This document shows, one piece after another, positions 21,036-32,909 of a stretch of 64,000 bases of DNA; positions within the stretch are counted from its first letter, which is position 1, and each line of letters starts with the position of its first letter. A program made the translations under genes and the position numbers. The stretch covers positions 53,425,695-53,489,694 of the forward strand of contig NC_012872.2 of NCBI RefSeq assembly GCF_000003195.3. The letters are read 5' to 3'. This DNA is from Sorghum bicolor. Taxonomy: Eukaryota; Streptophyta; Magnoliopsida; Poales; Poaceae. Below the pieces are notes generated by a model. The model was not told the origin of the DNA. It searched no databases and was given only the letters and a program-made list of their open reading frames with translations.

Positions 21036-22766
21036 TTTGTGCTCGTAGATCTAGGTTCTTCACTTGGTGGAGTCTGGGAGTTGTAAAAGTCCTTCATAGT
21101 TTGCTTGAATTGTACCTGCTCATAGAGACAAGGCAGAGATCAAGTGCATGGGCCCTGTTGGTGGAAAACACCAACAGAACCAAAAGTGTATTTATTCTTC
21201 TCTATCCTTAAGCATAGTGAGCAAGACAAAGTTGATGGATAATAAGATCATGAGTGTAGCATTTAAAACATTCGTCAGATCAGATCACTCAACCTAATAG
21301 AAAGATAATCTATCTATACTTATGTTATATATATATATATCTTCCAAAGATTGAGCGTGCAACATTTTAGCTTATATGATTTGGAGTGTGGGATCACGAA
21401 GGTAGTACTATAAACAAAGATTAAAGGACTAAACATGCTGAATCGACTGGGTTGGTTAATCTAGAGTTGTAAATCATACATGTTTGTCTCTTTTATTCAT
21501 GTGAACGCCAGAACCAAGGAGAAGCTTAGAGAAGTGATAGTAAAGTACCTTAAGATGTTACCTTACTTGAAGAATGATGGAACAGTATCACCTTGTGTAA
21601 GCTTTCCTTTCTTAGTGGTTATGCAACGTGTTTGTGGTACCCTCCATGGATCATCTCTTGTGAGCTATGTCTTCCTTGTGTAAATTGTTAAACTTCATGC
21701 GTCTCTCTCTTTTTCTCCAATGTGAGTTTATCTCAGGACTTCCCAGGTCGATATTGAAAGTTTTCCTACAGGGGTTAGTCCAACAAAATATCCAATATCT
21801 ATTATAGCATACTATCGGCTCAAAAATCAACCTAGACACCATGTCTAATTTGATTTAGGAGGGCATTTTAACTTAAGCATCATGCTTAATTTAAATTCCC
21901 TTGGAAGTAAGATCATCAGCCCTAAACTAAGCACCATGCTTAATTAAGAGATAAATGAAACTACTCCAAACCTAGACATATACTAAAGCAAATAAAGGTA
22001 GCGTGAGAGCATTTATAGGGATCTACTCAAGTGGAGATGAAGTAGTGTGATTAGTATTTAACAAATTGAGCATGTCTCAAAGGTAGGGACAACCAGCATA
22101 GCAACATGGCAAAGGATGTTTTTATGTAAAGTACTCCCCCAAGCTTGAATTTTGCAAAATTCAAGTTTGGATGAATTTAACTTAATGTTGTATGATGATT
22201 GGTTGGACATACCTTGTGTTTGTCATTCATCCAATCTTCTTGCTCCAATGATGGAAAGGTTAGTGACAAGAATACCCGAAGGAATATTTTTACAATTATC
22301 CTTATATGCTCAACACACAAGATAATGTTCCAAATAATTAAAAGTTCATATTACAATCTGATCATTGCTTGTTTTAGGACACTAAGCTTGTCCTTGGGAA
22401 ACCATCAATTTATGTCGGCGAAGTGGTTTCCCCTCCAACGCTGACCTATATCAAGATCAACTCAACGAGATCTACAATATTTAATATAGACATATGCATC
22501 GACAACCGCCCTTTTAAAGTTTTTATAAATAGAAAGGATGAGGGGGTTGGAGATCTCGAATGTGGTGATGTTGGAAAAACCAATGGATTGGGAAGATGTT
22601 GCATATGAGCATGGAGTAAATGAAGTGGCTATGAAATAAATTCCATGCTCATTAATGCTTAGAGTGAAATCTATGTGGTATGGTGAAAATGATATGGTGA
22701 GTGTGGTAAAAAAGGAAAAGAAAAAGGATATACGGACGACTTGGTTCGAAACTAGCACACCTACCG
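21036..22766. other. Non-coding interior of the inner element
   Basis: AT-rich with only short unsupported frames. A small AT dinucleotide run is at about 21328-21341. Motifs CACCATG-CTAATTT and GCACCATGCTTAATT recur around 21840-21950. No domain seen. Confidence 0.5.
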
Positions 22767-22785
22767 TTCCCCCGCAACGGCGCCA
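22767..22785 (-). other. Primer binding site of the inner element
   Basis: Minus strand TGGCGCCGTTGCGGGGGAA, seven bases inside the right LTR. It is of the TGGCGCCGTTGCCGGGG type common in Athila/Tat elements. Confidence 0.7.
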
Positions 22786-22792
22786 GAAAGCT

Positions 22793-24051
22793 TGTTGGGT
22801 ATTTTAAACGCAAACAGAAAAATCCGCAAGCGCACGGATACCGATGTAGCCTTCACCCGAAAGTATTCCAGAGTATCGATTTTCCACAGGGAACGTGAGT
22901 GTACTAATTAAGATCCAAGATCGCCTAAGGATAACTATATAATTATTTTTGGTGGGAAGAGAGGAAGTTTCCTAAGAGTTCTCTTGTTGATCTAAGAATC
23001 AAGAATTACTTCAAGATTATCTATTTCGGGACATCAGAACACTAACCACAGAAAGAGATGAGAAGAGGGCTAGGAAGCTCTGACTTCGGTCCTACAAACA
23101 CCGATCCGAACGAGGTGGAATACGTCGACCATTAGGGCCGTCACTACCCTAGGGCTACCACAACAATCCGCAGGATTGGGTGTAATTCCAGGTAATTGCA
23201 AGACTAAACACCACGTCTAATCTATTAATTACTACTCTAATGTTTCAAAGATTAGAGCACTTGATGCAAGCGGGAATCCAATAAATAACTTGAATGTAAA
23301 TAAAAGTAATTGAAGAACTCAGGAATTATGAATTGAAGAACTTGGAGAACGATGAAGAACGAACCAGTTGCAGCAAAAGTATAATGTTGAGGAAGATCTG
23401 ACAGATCTGGCTCCTCCTCCTCCGCTCTCCTCTTCTCTCTCCCTATTTTCTAGATTACAACTAGAACGAACTAGAACTAGAACTAGAAGAACTAGAACTA
23501 GAACTAGAAGTAGAACTAGAACTAGATGAACTAGAGGGATCCTCTCTACTTGGATGAAGAATTCAAACCCTAACTTTGATTCTGTAGAAGACGTATGATC
23601 TCCAGGGGCCAGGAGGCCTTGCTTATATAGTCTTTTCAGATGAATCTAGGCCATTGGATCAAACCGACATTGATTGAACGGTTATCCTTGATCCTTTAGG
23701 TCGGTGGAGCAATATCCCGAAAGAGAGTCCTGATTGGACTCTATGTGAGGGAGGGCGCCCAGGAGAGTAGGGTGGGCGCCCTGTCCCTGAGTCCTCTCGG
23801 CCTCCGCTTTATTCCCGTGGCTTCCGGAGTCTTCTAGATGGTAGAAAATTGCGCAGCACATTAATACCTCTATGTAAACCCAACGTGTGGGCCTTTCTTT
23901 CGTATTTCCTGATAACCCCCTACAGAAATAGACAAACACCAAAACTCATGGAATTCTGTCAGATAAAACCCTAAGTCTAGGTGTCACTTGCATTTGGATC
24001 CTTTTTCATGATTAGTTGATGGTTAAATGTGAGCATTAAGGACCGTCAACA
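22793..24051 (-). repeat. Right (5') LTR of the inner Athila/Tat-type element
   Basis: Starts TGTTGGGTATTTTAAACGC and ends ACCGTCAACA. Followed by the target duplication CCGAG. Its AACTAG-type microsatellite is at 23461-23534. Confidence 0.9.
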
Positions 24052-24056
24052 CCGAG

Positions 24057-24719
24057 CCCATGATAAAACGTCTGTATCAGTAGCCAACTCTCCATTCCAT
24101 GATGGGGACATTCTAGAATGTAGTCTTGGAAGCGCTCCCATGCTTTTGAAACGGATTCATCATGTTGTTGCTGAAAACTTGTAATCTTCCAACAGAGAGC
24201 ATTGGTCTTGCCCATGGGAAAGAACTTAGCCAGAAAGTTCATGGAGCAGAGTGCCCACGTAGTATTCTTCTCCTTTGTAGCGTAGAACCACTGCTTCGCT
24301 CTCCCTAACAGTGAGAATGGGAAGAGGCGAAGTAGTATAGGATCTCTGGGGACTCCTGATATGGTAAATGTGCTGCAAATCTCCAGAAAGTGTTGGAGAT
24401 GAGCACTAGCATCTTGGTGTGCCTTCCCACAGAACTGGTTGGATTGCACCATGTTGATAAGTCCAGGCTTGAGCTCAAAGTTGCCATCGATCTCTGCACC
24501 AGGTCCGGTACAGATGTTGTCCGTAGTGGGAGCTGAGAACTCACGGATTGATTTGTTCGCCATGACTTCGAACTCTGAAGACAAGTTCCGGTGATCTTCT
24601 TGATTGGATGAAGCTTCTTGCTGAAGTGTTAATGATCTCTTCTTGAGCTTGGCTCTTGTTTTTCTGAATAACGCTTCGGAGTTGACAACAAAATTACCTG
24701 GAAGATGTCTTCTATTCAT
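24057..24719 (-). CDS. Gag N-terminal part of the Athila/Tat-type element
   Basis: About 220 residues. The central part has the plant gypsy Gag signature (LRLFPFSLLGRAKQWFYA, then W-FLAKFFP and ESVSKAWERFQDYILECPHHG). The frame runs into the right LTR of the inserted element at 24051. After the insertion the frame resumes at 19015 in the correct phase, so no other break is visible in Gag. The start at 24717-24719 is the first ATG. A 20-bp direct repeat (ACAAGATGTCTTCTATTCAT) sits at the start. Confidence 0.75.
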
Positions 24720-24870
24720 ACAAGATGTCTTCTATTCATACATTACCCTGCATAAGATAAAATAGAAAAATATCGGGGTAAAACTGTATGAGAGAATTGA
24801 TAAGCTCAATCATATTAGTGATGCGAATGATGACTCAAATTCTATATCCATTCTTGATTAGTAATCAACC

Positions 24871-24889
24871 TTCCCTGGCAACGACGCCA
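24871..24889 (-). other. Primer binding site of the Athila/Tat-type element
   Basis: Minus strand TGGCGTCGTTGCCAGGGAA, eight bases inside the right LTR. Same class as the site in the inner element. Confidence 0.7.
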
Positions 24890-24897
24890 AAAATGCT

Positions 24898-24937
24898 TGT
24901 TGGGTATTCTTAACATCATTACCAAAAGAAGACTTAG
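24898..24937 (-). repeat. Right (5') LTR of the Athila/Tat-type element, first 40 bp
   Basis: TGTTGGGTATTCTTAACATC and following, identical to 10726-10765. It is cut at CTTAG by the plus-strand gypsy insertion and continues at 32910. Confidence 0.9.
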
Positions 24938-26132
24938 TAATATGACCATGCCACCAAGCAAGATGTCACAAGCTCCAAGTCAAGCTACACCTACTCAAGT
25001 TTCACCTACATCGACACCAGCCCAAGTCATCGATGGACCGATTACACGTAGTCGTGCAAAGAAGCTACAACAAGAGGTCCACGTGCTACTTTGTGAGATT
25101 CATTTTAATATTAATGAGAATTATATACTACCTAAGTGTTGTACCTTGATTGTACTCAGGTATATAGAAGAAGAGAAGGATGAATCGGACCCTGAAGAAC
25201 GGACCAGTGCAAGTTCCAAAAGATGTCAAAAACGGACCAGTGGAAGTCAAAAACGGACCAGTGCAAGAAATCTTCATAACTTTTCACTCACAAACGCTAT
25301 GAAGGTCCATGAGCACTCGTTGGAAAGCTTGACAAGTCTACTTTCCAATGAATCTAGTGGCGACCAGTTTGGATACTCCATATTGCCTCTAGACCAGAAT
25401 TAGCACAGACTGCTCAGAAGGTCAACGGTCTGTCGTGACAGAATGTTGATACAAATTGCCAAGTAAAACTGTACCAATCTACAATGTTTCGTGCTGGTTG
25501 GCATACATTGCTGGAAAGCCCTTTGAGTCTAGTTTCACATCCAAGAAACGGTTCATCATTTGGACATCCCAATAAAAAGTTATGGTCAGTTTATTGGAAA
25601 CTGCTTTGGAGGCCAACACTCACGCGAAGCCACTTCGGGAATCCATTTCGAGGGGACCTTTCATATTGCCTTCCCTCAGAAACTTTATTTTGTTTTCATA
25701 CCTATCTAGCAGGGCTGTTGCTAGTATAAATACCCCCTAAGACTCATTGTAATCTAAGACTTTGATAATTGAAATACAGAATCCCCTTTGTTCAGCTGCG
25801 TGCTAACAAATTCAGAGAGTGATCTCTATCCCTTTGCTCTTGTGATTTCCTCACGGGATTACATAGGCGGCGGCTTCATCCGCTCCCAATTGGTGCTCCT
25901 ACTCCCTTCAAGATATTCCTTGATTGATTGTAGGCTGTGTTGGTTGGTTCTTTGAGAGTGTGGTTGGGCGAATCATCGATTTAGGTTGCCGGTTAAAGAC
26001 GGTGGTTGGCTTCGAGTTTTATTTGCTAGGTTGCACTAGTTATCGCTGCTTGCAGCAAGTTATCCGGCTGTTCTTCAGCTAGTTATCGGTGTTCATCCTA
26101 CGTCGTGAAGATCGGGACAACGTGTCGCATCA
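24938..26132 (+). repeat. 5' LTR of the plus-strand gypsy element
   Basis: It begins TAATATGACC (the 3' LTR has TGATATGACC, so the canonical TG is mutated here) and ends GTCGCATCA. It includes a TATA-like AGTATAAATA at about 25721. It carries a sense ORF that in the 3' LTR is the C-terminus of the polyprotein. Confidence 0.92.
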
Positions 26133-26134
26133 TC

Positions 26135-26146
26135 TGGTATCAGAGC
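26135..26146 (+). other. Primer binding site, initiator Met tRNA type
   Basis: TGGTATCAGAGC, two bases after the 5' LTR. This is the classic complement of the 3' end of plant initiator methionine tRNA. Confidence 0.9.
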
Positions 26147-27081
26147 TTTCGTTACCACGGTAGGAATTTTATCCTTAGCTACATATATATTTTTGCTTCG
26201 TTCTATCCACCAAAAAGCCAGAAAAATATATTGCTTAGACCTTTCTTTCAATCGGTTATTTTAGTGAGTTCGATTAAGTCGCAGTCCATTAGAGTCTTTG
26301 TTTTAGTTGCTGATCAGTTATCCTTCGCGTGTTCTTTGTGCCTCTTTTATATCTAAAAATCCCCACAAAAAAATCTCTATAGCTATATCATCCTTTGTGT
26401 TAACTTTGATCCTATCTAGCTACTGGTTGTTGTTTTATTTGTCTTTAGTTGTGCAAGTATCATAATCTGATCCCTATTTTTAGTTCTACAAAAAAAGTGT
26501 GTCAAAAAAAAGAAAAGAAAGTGTAAAAAAAAGTGAAGTGAAAAAAAAAGTTGAGAAAGGTTCAGAGAGAAAGTCTGAAAGATTAGTTGATTTATGTGCA
26601 CAAGTGCTGAAAGTTTCATATCAAGTTCTGCAACCAGTTTGCTATCTTTGTTTGGTGCAAAACTTTGGTTGGGTCTGATTGCAACACTTGCATCCCAATC
26701 ATACTCCTTGTTTGCATCAATTCTGAAATTTCTTTGCATGTGTGTGATCTATTTATACACTTCAAATCTTTTGATCAGCACTAGGCAGAGAACTTCTAGT
26801 TTGGATCGTTACTTAACTTTACAACAACTAGAATTCAGATTGCATAACTTGTGTATTACTCCCCACCAAGCTCCACATAAAAACCATCATAATCGGTACT
26901 CTCTGTTCTTGTATTCGCCTCGCCATCACTTTCAGTTGCCACCACACATTTGTTTTCCTTGTAATCTGCAGTAGAGGAATTCATAAGAGCTTTGGTGGTT
27001 AGAGAGGTGAGTTGTGAGGGCCACCAAATTTTCATATTCCACCAATACAAATTATTTGTATTCAGCTAACCTTACAGGAAG
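26147..27081 (+). other. Leader of the plus-strand gypsy element
   Basis: Untranslated leader between the primer site and the gag start. It contains A-rich runs (26490-26560) and no supportable gene. Confidence 0.6.
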
Positions 27082-30000
27082 ATGGGTGATGGAATAGAAG
27101 ATTGTGTCACTTTGGCACAATTTAATGAACTCCGACAAAGCATAGAAGAAAAGTAAGATAGGTTGACACAAGATCTTCAGAACCTTATGACTGAAATCAG
27201 AAGGCGTCGCCAACCTCATGATGGAGCAAGCAACCATGGTGAAGATGGAGATATGAGTGATAGAAGTGCTGCTAGTAGAAGCTCAAGGGAACAAGGAAGG
27301 AGGAACCGAGGTAGGGGAAGAGGTCAAGGTCGAAGAAATCATGATGATGAAGAATCTGAAAAAGAAGATGATGATGATCATTCTCAATATCGATATGGTC
27401 GCCGACACCGTAGAAGAGGCAATCATGAGGAGAGGCTGGGAAAACTAAAGTTTACCATACCAAAGTTTGATGGTGGGTCTGATCCTGAAGCTTATTTCAC
27501 TTGGGAGCTGAAAGTGGATAAAATCTTTCGCTTGCGTAATTATTCAGAAGAGAAGAAGCTGGCAATGGCATCTCTGGAGTTTGAAGGATATGCTCTGATA
27601 TGGTGGGAGCAGTTCCTCAGTGATCGTGAAGAAGATGGAAGACATCCTATTGCAACTTGGGATGAAATGAAGAGAGAAATGAGAAGTCGTTTTGTGCCGA
27701 AGCACTATCGGCGTGATCTTTTTGATAAATTGCAGAATTTGAAGCAAGGAAGTCTCTCTGTTGAAGAGTATTATAAGGAGATAGAGAAATCTATGATTAG
27801 ATCCAATGTGTATGAAGATGAAGAGCAAACTATTGTACGTTTTATGGCTGGGCTGCATCGCAATATTCAGCGCATTGTTGAGTTTCAGCCATACCGTCAT
27901 CTTATTGATTTGGTACATCAAGCAACCAAAGCTGAACGTCAATTGCAGCAAGATGCTAAGAGCAGCAAGTCCTTGTCCTTTCGTATGAGGAACTTCTTTG
28001 GAGGAAGCAAATCAATCACCAAGTTTTCTGCTGAACCATCCATGGTGAAAGGCTCAAGTGGAGGCTCACGATCTAATTTTCAGGGTACTTTTAGTGGAAA
28101 GAACACTGGTGTCCCAAGTTCAAAACCAGCAGCATCAAACACTACTTCAGTGGGTTCCACTTCCAAGAGTAGTGGAATTCAGTGCTTCAAGTGTGGAGGC
28201 CATGAACATGTATCAAGAGAGTGTCCAAATAATCGTGTGGTCATTGTGAATGATAGTGGAGAATTTGAATCAGCTAGTGAAGAGGAAGCTGAGGAAGAAC
28301 ATGTTGGTGAGGCCCATCAAGATGAGGAACATACTGGCTGTGAATTTGAGCATGGTGCCGCTCTTGTGGTGACTCAAATCTTGAGTGTTCAAATGAAAGA
28401 AGCTGAAAATGGGCAGCGACATAATTTATTTCAAACCAGAGCAAAGGTGCATGATAAGGTGGTGAACGTGATTATTGATGGAGGGAGCTGCCATAATCTT
28501 GCTAGCCGTGAGATGGCTGATAAACTTGGCCTGAAGCTGCTACGACACCCACATCCATATCATGTACAGTGGCTGAATGATTCGAGAGATATCAAGATTG
28601 GATATAAAGTAAACGTTCCATTCAAGATTGGTGAATATGTTGACACAGTAGAGTGTGATGTGGCGCCTATGTCGGTGTGTCACTTGCTTCTTGGAAGGCC
28701 ATGGCAATATGATCGATATAGCCAACATTGTGGGAGAATAAATCAGTTTACTATCAATCTAACAGGGAAGAAGTTTGTTCTCAAGCCTATGACACCCCAA
28801 CAAATCTTGGCTGAACATTTACAAAAGAAATCTAAAATTGTTCCAGTGAGTAGAGAGGAAGGAGAGGAAAAGAAATTGAGTGCAATCCACAATTCGGTGA
28901 GTGAGTGCCACAAGCCAAATTTGAGGGAGAAAAAGAAAGGAGAGGGAAAGAATTTAGTCATGCTAGCCACAAAATCTGAAATGAGAGAAGTGAGGAACAA
29001 CCCCGAACAAGTGCTCTTTGTACTTGTGTACAAAGACATTTTAATTTCAGCTAACGACATGACCTCTCTTCCTAGTGTTGTGTCTCATCTTTTGCAGGAC
29101 TATGGAGATGTCTTTCCAGAAGAAACACCAGCGGGACTACCTCCAATTCATGGGATTGAGCATCAAATTGATCTCATTCTAGGGGCTGCACAACCTAATC
29201 GACCACCATACCGAACCAATCCAGAAGAAACAAAGGAGATACAAAGGTAAGTGCAAGAACTTCTTGATAAAGGTTTTGTTCGTGAAAGTTTAAGTCCTTG
29301 TGTTGTTCCCGTAATTTTAGTACCTAAGAAAGATGGTTCTTGGAGAATGTGTGTTGATTGTAGAGCTATAAATAACATCACTGTTCGCTATCGCCATCCT
29401 ATCCCACATTTAGATGACATGCTTGATTAATTAAGTGGTTCCACCATATTCACTAAAATTGATTTGAGAAGTGGATACCATCAGATAAGAATGAAAAGAG
29501 GGGATGAATGGAAAACTGGATTTAAAACAAAATTTGGGTTGTATGAATGGTTAGTTATGCCTTTTGGTTTGACTAATGCTCCTAGTACTTTCATGAGATT
29601 AATGAACCATGTCTTGAGAGCTTTCATTGGAAAATTTGTTGTTGTCTACTTTGATGATATCTTAATTTACAGCAAGTCTTTTGAGGAACATGTGAATCAT
29701 ATTCAGCAAGTCTTGGAAGAGCTTAGAAAGGAGAAATTATTTGCTAATCTTGAGAAGTGCAGTTTTTGCACAAACCATGTTGTGTTTCTTGGCTTTGTTG
29801 TTTCAGGAAAGGGCATAGAAGTGGATGAAAGCAAGGTGAAAGCCATCAAGGATTGGCCAACTCCAACAAATGTAAGTCAAGTAAGAAGTTTTCATGGCCT
29901 TGCTGGTTTTTATAGGAGGTTTGTGAGAGATTTCAGTACCATCGCTGCTCCTTTGAATGAATTGACAAAGAAAGGTGTTGACTTTAAATGGGGAAAATCA

Positions 30001-32181
30001 CAACAAAATGCATTTCAATAATTAAAGAAACGTTTGACTGAAGCACTTGTACTTGTTCTTCCTGATTTCACTAAAACTTTTGAAGTAGAATGTGATGCTA
30101 GTGGAATTGGGATAGGAGGAGTTTTAATGCAACAAGGAAAACCTGTAGCATATTTTAGTGAAAAACTAGGAGGTGCTCAACTGAATTATTCTGTGTATGA
30201 TAAAGAATTATATGCTTTGGTGCGTGTGCTTGAAACATGGCAGCACTACTTATGGCCAAAAGAATTTGTTATTCACTCTGATCATGAAGCTTTGAAGTAC
30301 TTGAAAGGACAAGCAAAACTGAACCGTCGTCATGCCAAAGGGGTTTGAGTTCATCGAAACATTTCCATACATTGTGAAATATAAGAAAGGTAAGGACAAT
30401 GTTATTGCTGATGCTCTGTCACGAAAGAGTGTGTTGATAAACCAACTTGAAGTAAAGGTTTTGAGACTTGAAGTTTGAAAGAACTGTACAGTAATGACCC
30501 TGAATTTTCAGAACCATATAATCATTGTAAAAATGGAAAAGGTTGGGAAAAGTATCATATACATGATGGATTTTTGTTTAGAGCTAACAAAATCTATGTT
30601 CCAAATTCTTCGGTTAGATTGCTTTTGTTGCAGGAGTCTCATGGGGGAGGATTGACTGGCCATTTTCGACAAAGGAAAACCTATGAGCTGCTACAAGATC
30701 ATTTTTATTGGCCCAAGATGAGAAGATATGTCATCAGATTCGTGGAGCGATGCGCCACCTGTCACAAAGCTAAGTCTAAACTGAACCCTTATGGTTTATA
30801 TACTCCTTTACCTACTCCTAAAACTCCTTGGGAAGACATAAGCATGGATTTTGTCTTGGGGTTGCCTAGAACTCAGAAAGGAAAAGATTCAATTTTTGTT
30901 GTGGTTGATAGATTTTCAAAGATGGCTCATTTTATTCCTTGTAACAAGAGCGATGATGCTTCACATATTGCTAATTTGTTCTTCAAGGAAATTGTGCGGC
31001 TGCATGGAATGCCTAGAACCATTGTATCTGATCGTGATGTCAAGTTTGTGTGCTATTTTTGGAAAACATTATGGGCAAAGCTCGGAACCAAGCTTTTGTT
31101 CTCCACCACTTATCACCCTCAAACCGATGGACAAACTGAAGTGGTGAATCGCACATTGTCAATGTTGCTGCGAACTATGGTTAAATAGAACCTGAAGGTT
31201 TGGGAGGAATGCTTGCCACATGTGGAGTTTGCATATAACAGGGCAGTACACTCTACCACTAATATGTGTCCTTTTGAAATTGTATATGGGTTCAAACCTA
31301 TTGCTTCGATAGATTTGTTGCCCCTTCCATTGCAGGAAAGAACCAATATGGAAGCCTCCAAGCGTGCTGCATACATCAAGAAGGTACACAAGAAGACCAA
31401 GGAAGCAATTGAACTCAAGGCAGGACGCAAGGCTGCAAGTATGAACAAACATAGGAAGAAGGTGTTATTTGAACCCGGGGACTTAGTGTGGATACACTTG
31501 CGCAAGGATCGCTTTCCTCAGCAGCGCAAATCAAAATTGCTACCACGAGGAGATGGTCCATTTCGTGTTCTTGAGAAAATCAATGACAATGCATACAAGA
31601 TTGATCTTCCTGCAAGTTATGGCGTGAGCAACTCCTTCAATGTTGCTGATCTCTCACCATTCACAAGTGAAGACACTTTAGAGTCGAGGACGACTCCTTT
31701 TCAAAGGGGGGAGGATGATATGACCACGCCACCAAGCAAGATGTCACAAGCTCCAAGTCAAGCTACACCTACTCAAGTTTCACCTACATCGACACCAGCC
31801 CAAGTCATCGATGGACCGATTACACGTAGTCATGCAAAGAAGCTACAACAAGAGGTCCACGCACTACTTTGTGAGATTTATTTTAATATTAATGAGAATT
31901 ATATACTACCTAAGTATTGTACCTTGATTGTACTCAGGTATATAGAAGAAGAGAAGGATGAATCGGACCCTGAAGAACGGACCAGTGCAAGTTCCAAAAG
32001 ATGTCAAAAACGGACCAGTGGAAGTCAAAAACGGACCAGTGCAAGAAATCTTCATAACTTTTCACTCACAAACGCTATGAAGGTCCATGAGCACTTGTTG
32101 GAAAGCTTGACAAGTCTACTTTCCAATGAATCTAGTGGCGACCAGTTTGGATACTCCATATTGCCTCTAAACCAGAATTAG
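27082..32181 (+). pseudogene. Broken Gag-Pol polyprotein of the plus-strand gypsy element
   Basis: One reading frame starts at the ATG 27082 and reaches the TAG at 32179-32181 inside the 3' LTR. Domains in order: Gag with a basic RGRGRGQGRRN region and the CCHC knuckle CFKCGGHEHVSREC (about 28180-28222); a protease-like segment with VIIDGGSCHN (about 28468); reverse transcriptase with [10 protein letters not shown] and the catalytic YFDDIL (about 29649); RNase H with VECDASG (about 30087); integrase with an HHCC finger (ending CATCHKAKS), the catalytic D of SMDF, SDRD, and E of GQTEVVNR. Breaks: in-frame stops at 27154, 29248, 29428, 30019 and 31186, plus a local out-of-frame stretch between about 30340 and 30474. 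No chromodomain was recognised. Confidence 0.9.
31703..31715 (+). other. Polypurine tract of the plus-strand gypsy element
   Basis: AAGGGGGGAGGA directly before the 3' LTR. It lies within the coding frame (as part of FQRGEDD). Confidence 0.8.
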
Positions 32182-32909
32182 CACAGACTGCTCAGAAGGT
32201 CAACAGTCTGTCGTGACAGAATGTTGGTACAACTTGCCAAGTAAAACTGTACCAATCTACAATGTTTCATGCTGGTTGTCATACATTGCTGGAAAGCCCT
32301 TTGAGTCTAGTTTCACACCCAAGAAACAGTTCATCATTTCGACTTCCCAATAAAAAGTTATGGTCAGTTTATTGGAAACTGCTCTGGAGGCCAACAGTCA
32401 CGCGAAGCCACTTCGGGAATCCATTTCGAGGGGACCTTTCACATTGCGTTCCCTCAGAAACTCTATTTTGTTTTCATACCTATCTAGCAGAGCTGTTGCT
32501 AGTATAAATACCCCCTAAGACTCATTGTAATCCAAGACTTTGATAATTGAAATACAGAACCCCTTTGTTCAGCTGCGTGCTAACAAATTCAGAGAGTGAT
32601 CTCTACCCCTTTGCTCTTGTGATTTCCTCACGGGATTACATAGGCGGCGGCTTCATCCGCTCCCAATTGGTGCTCCTACTCCCTTCAAGGTATTCTTTGA
32701 TTGATTGTAGGCTGTGTTGGTTGGTTCTTTGAGAGTGTGGTTGGGCGAATCCTCGATTCACGTTGTCGGTTAAAGACGGTGGTTGGCTTCGAGTTTTATT
32801 TGCCAGGTTGCACTAGTTATCGCTGCTTGCAGTAAGTTATCCGGTTGTTCTTCACCTAGTTATCGGTGTTCATCCTACGTCATGAAGATCGGGACAACGT
32901 GTCGCATCA
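31716..32909 (+). repeat. 3' LTR of the plus-strand gypsy element
   Basis: TGATATGACC...GTCGCATCA, followed by the target duplication CTTAG. The first 466 bp are coding: the frame continues through GPITRSHAKKLQQEVHALL and an Arg/Ser-rich repeat (KRTSGSQKRTSARN) to the stop at 32179. Confidence 0.93.

Larger units (their letters stand above)
19021..24051 (-). mobile_element. Short non-autonomous Athila/Tat-type LTR retrotransposon inside the gag of its relative
   Basis: LTRs 19021-20266 (1246 bp) and 22793-24051 (1259 bp) both start TGTTGGGTATTTTAAACGC and end TTAACA or TCAACA. The target duplication is CCGAG (19016-19020 and 24052-24056). The minus-strand primer site is beside the right LTR and the purine tract beside the left LTR. 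The 2.5-kb interior has only scraps of Gag zinc knuckle and protease. The LTR sequence shares several blocks (TCGGTGGAGC, CCGAAAGAGAGT, GGGCGCCC, AGAAATAGACAAACACC) with the host element's LTR, so it is a related but distinct subfamily. Confidence 0.88.
24938..32909 (+). mobile_element. Complete Ty3/gypsy retrotransposon with dead coding region, 7972 bp
   Basis: LTRs of 1195 and 1194 bp flank primer binding site, Gag, protease, reverse transcriptase, RNase H, integrase and a polypurine tract in the usual Ty3/gypsy order. The target duplication CTTAG is at 24933-24937 and 32910-32914. The LTRs differ by a few percent by eye, and the polyprotein has several stops and two frameshifts, so the copy is not new and cannot be autonomous. 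It is the only element of the nest on the plus strand. Confidence 0.93.
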
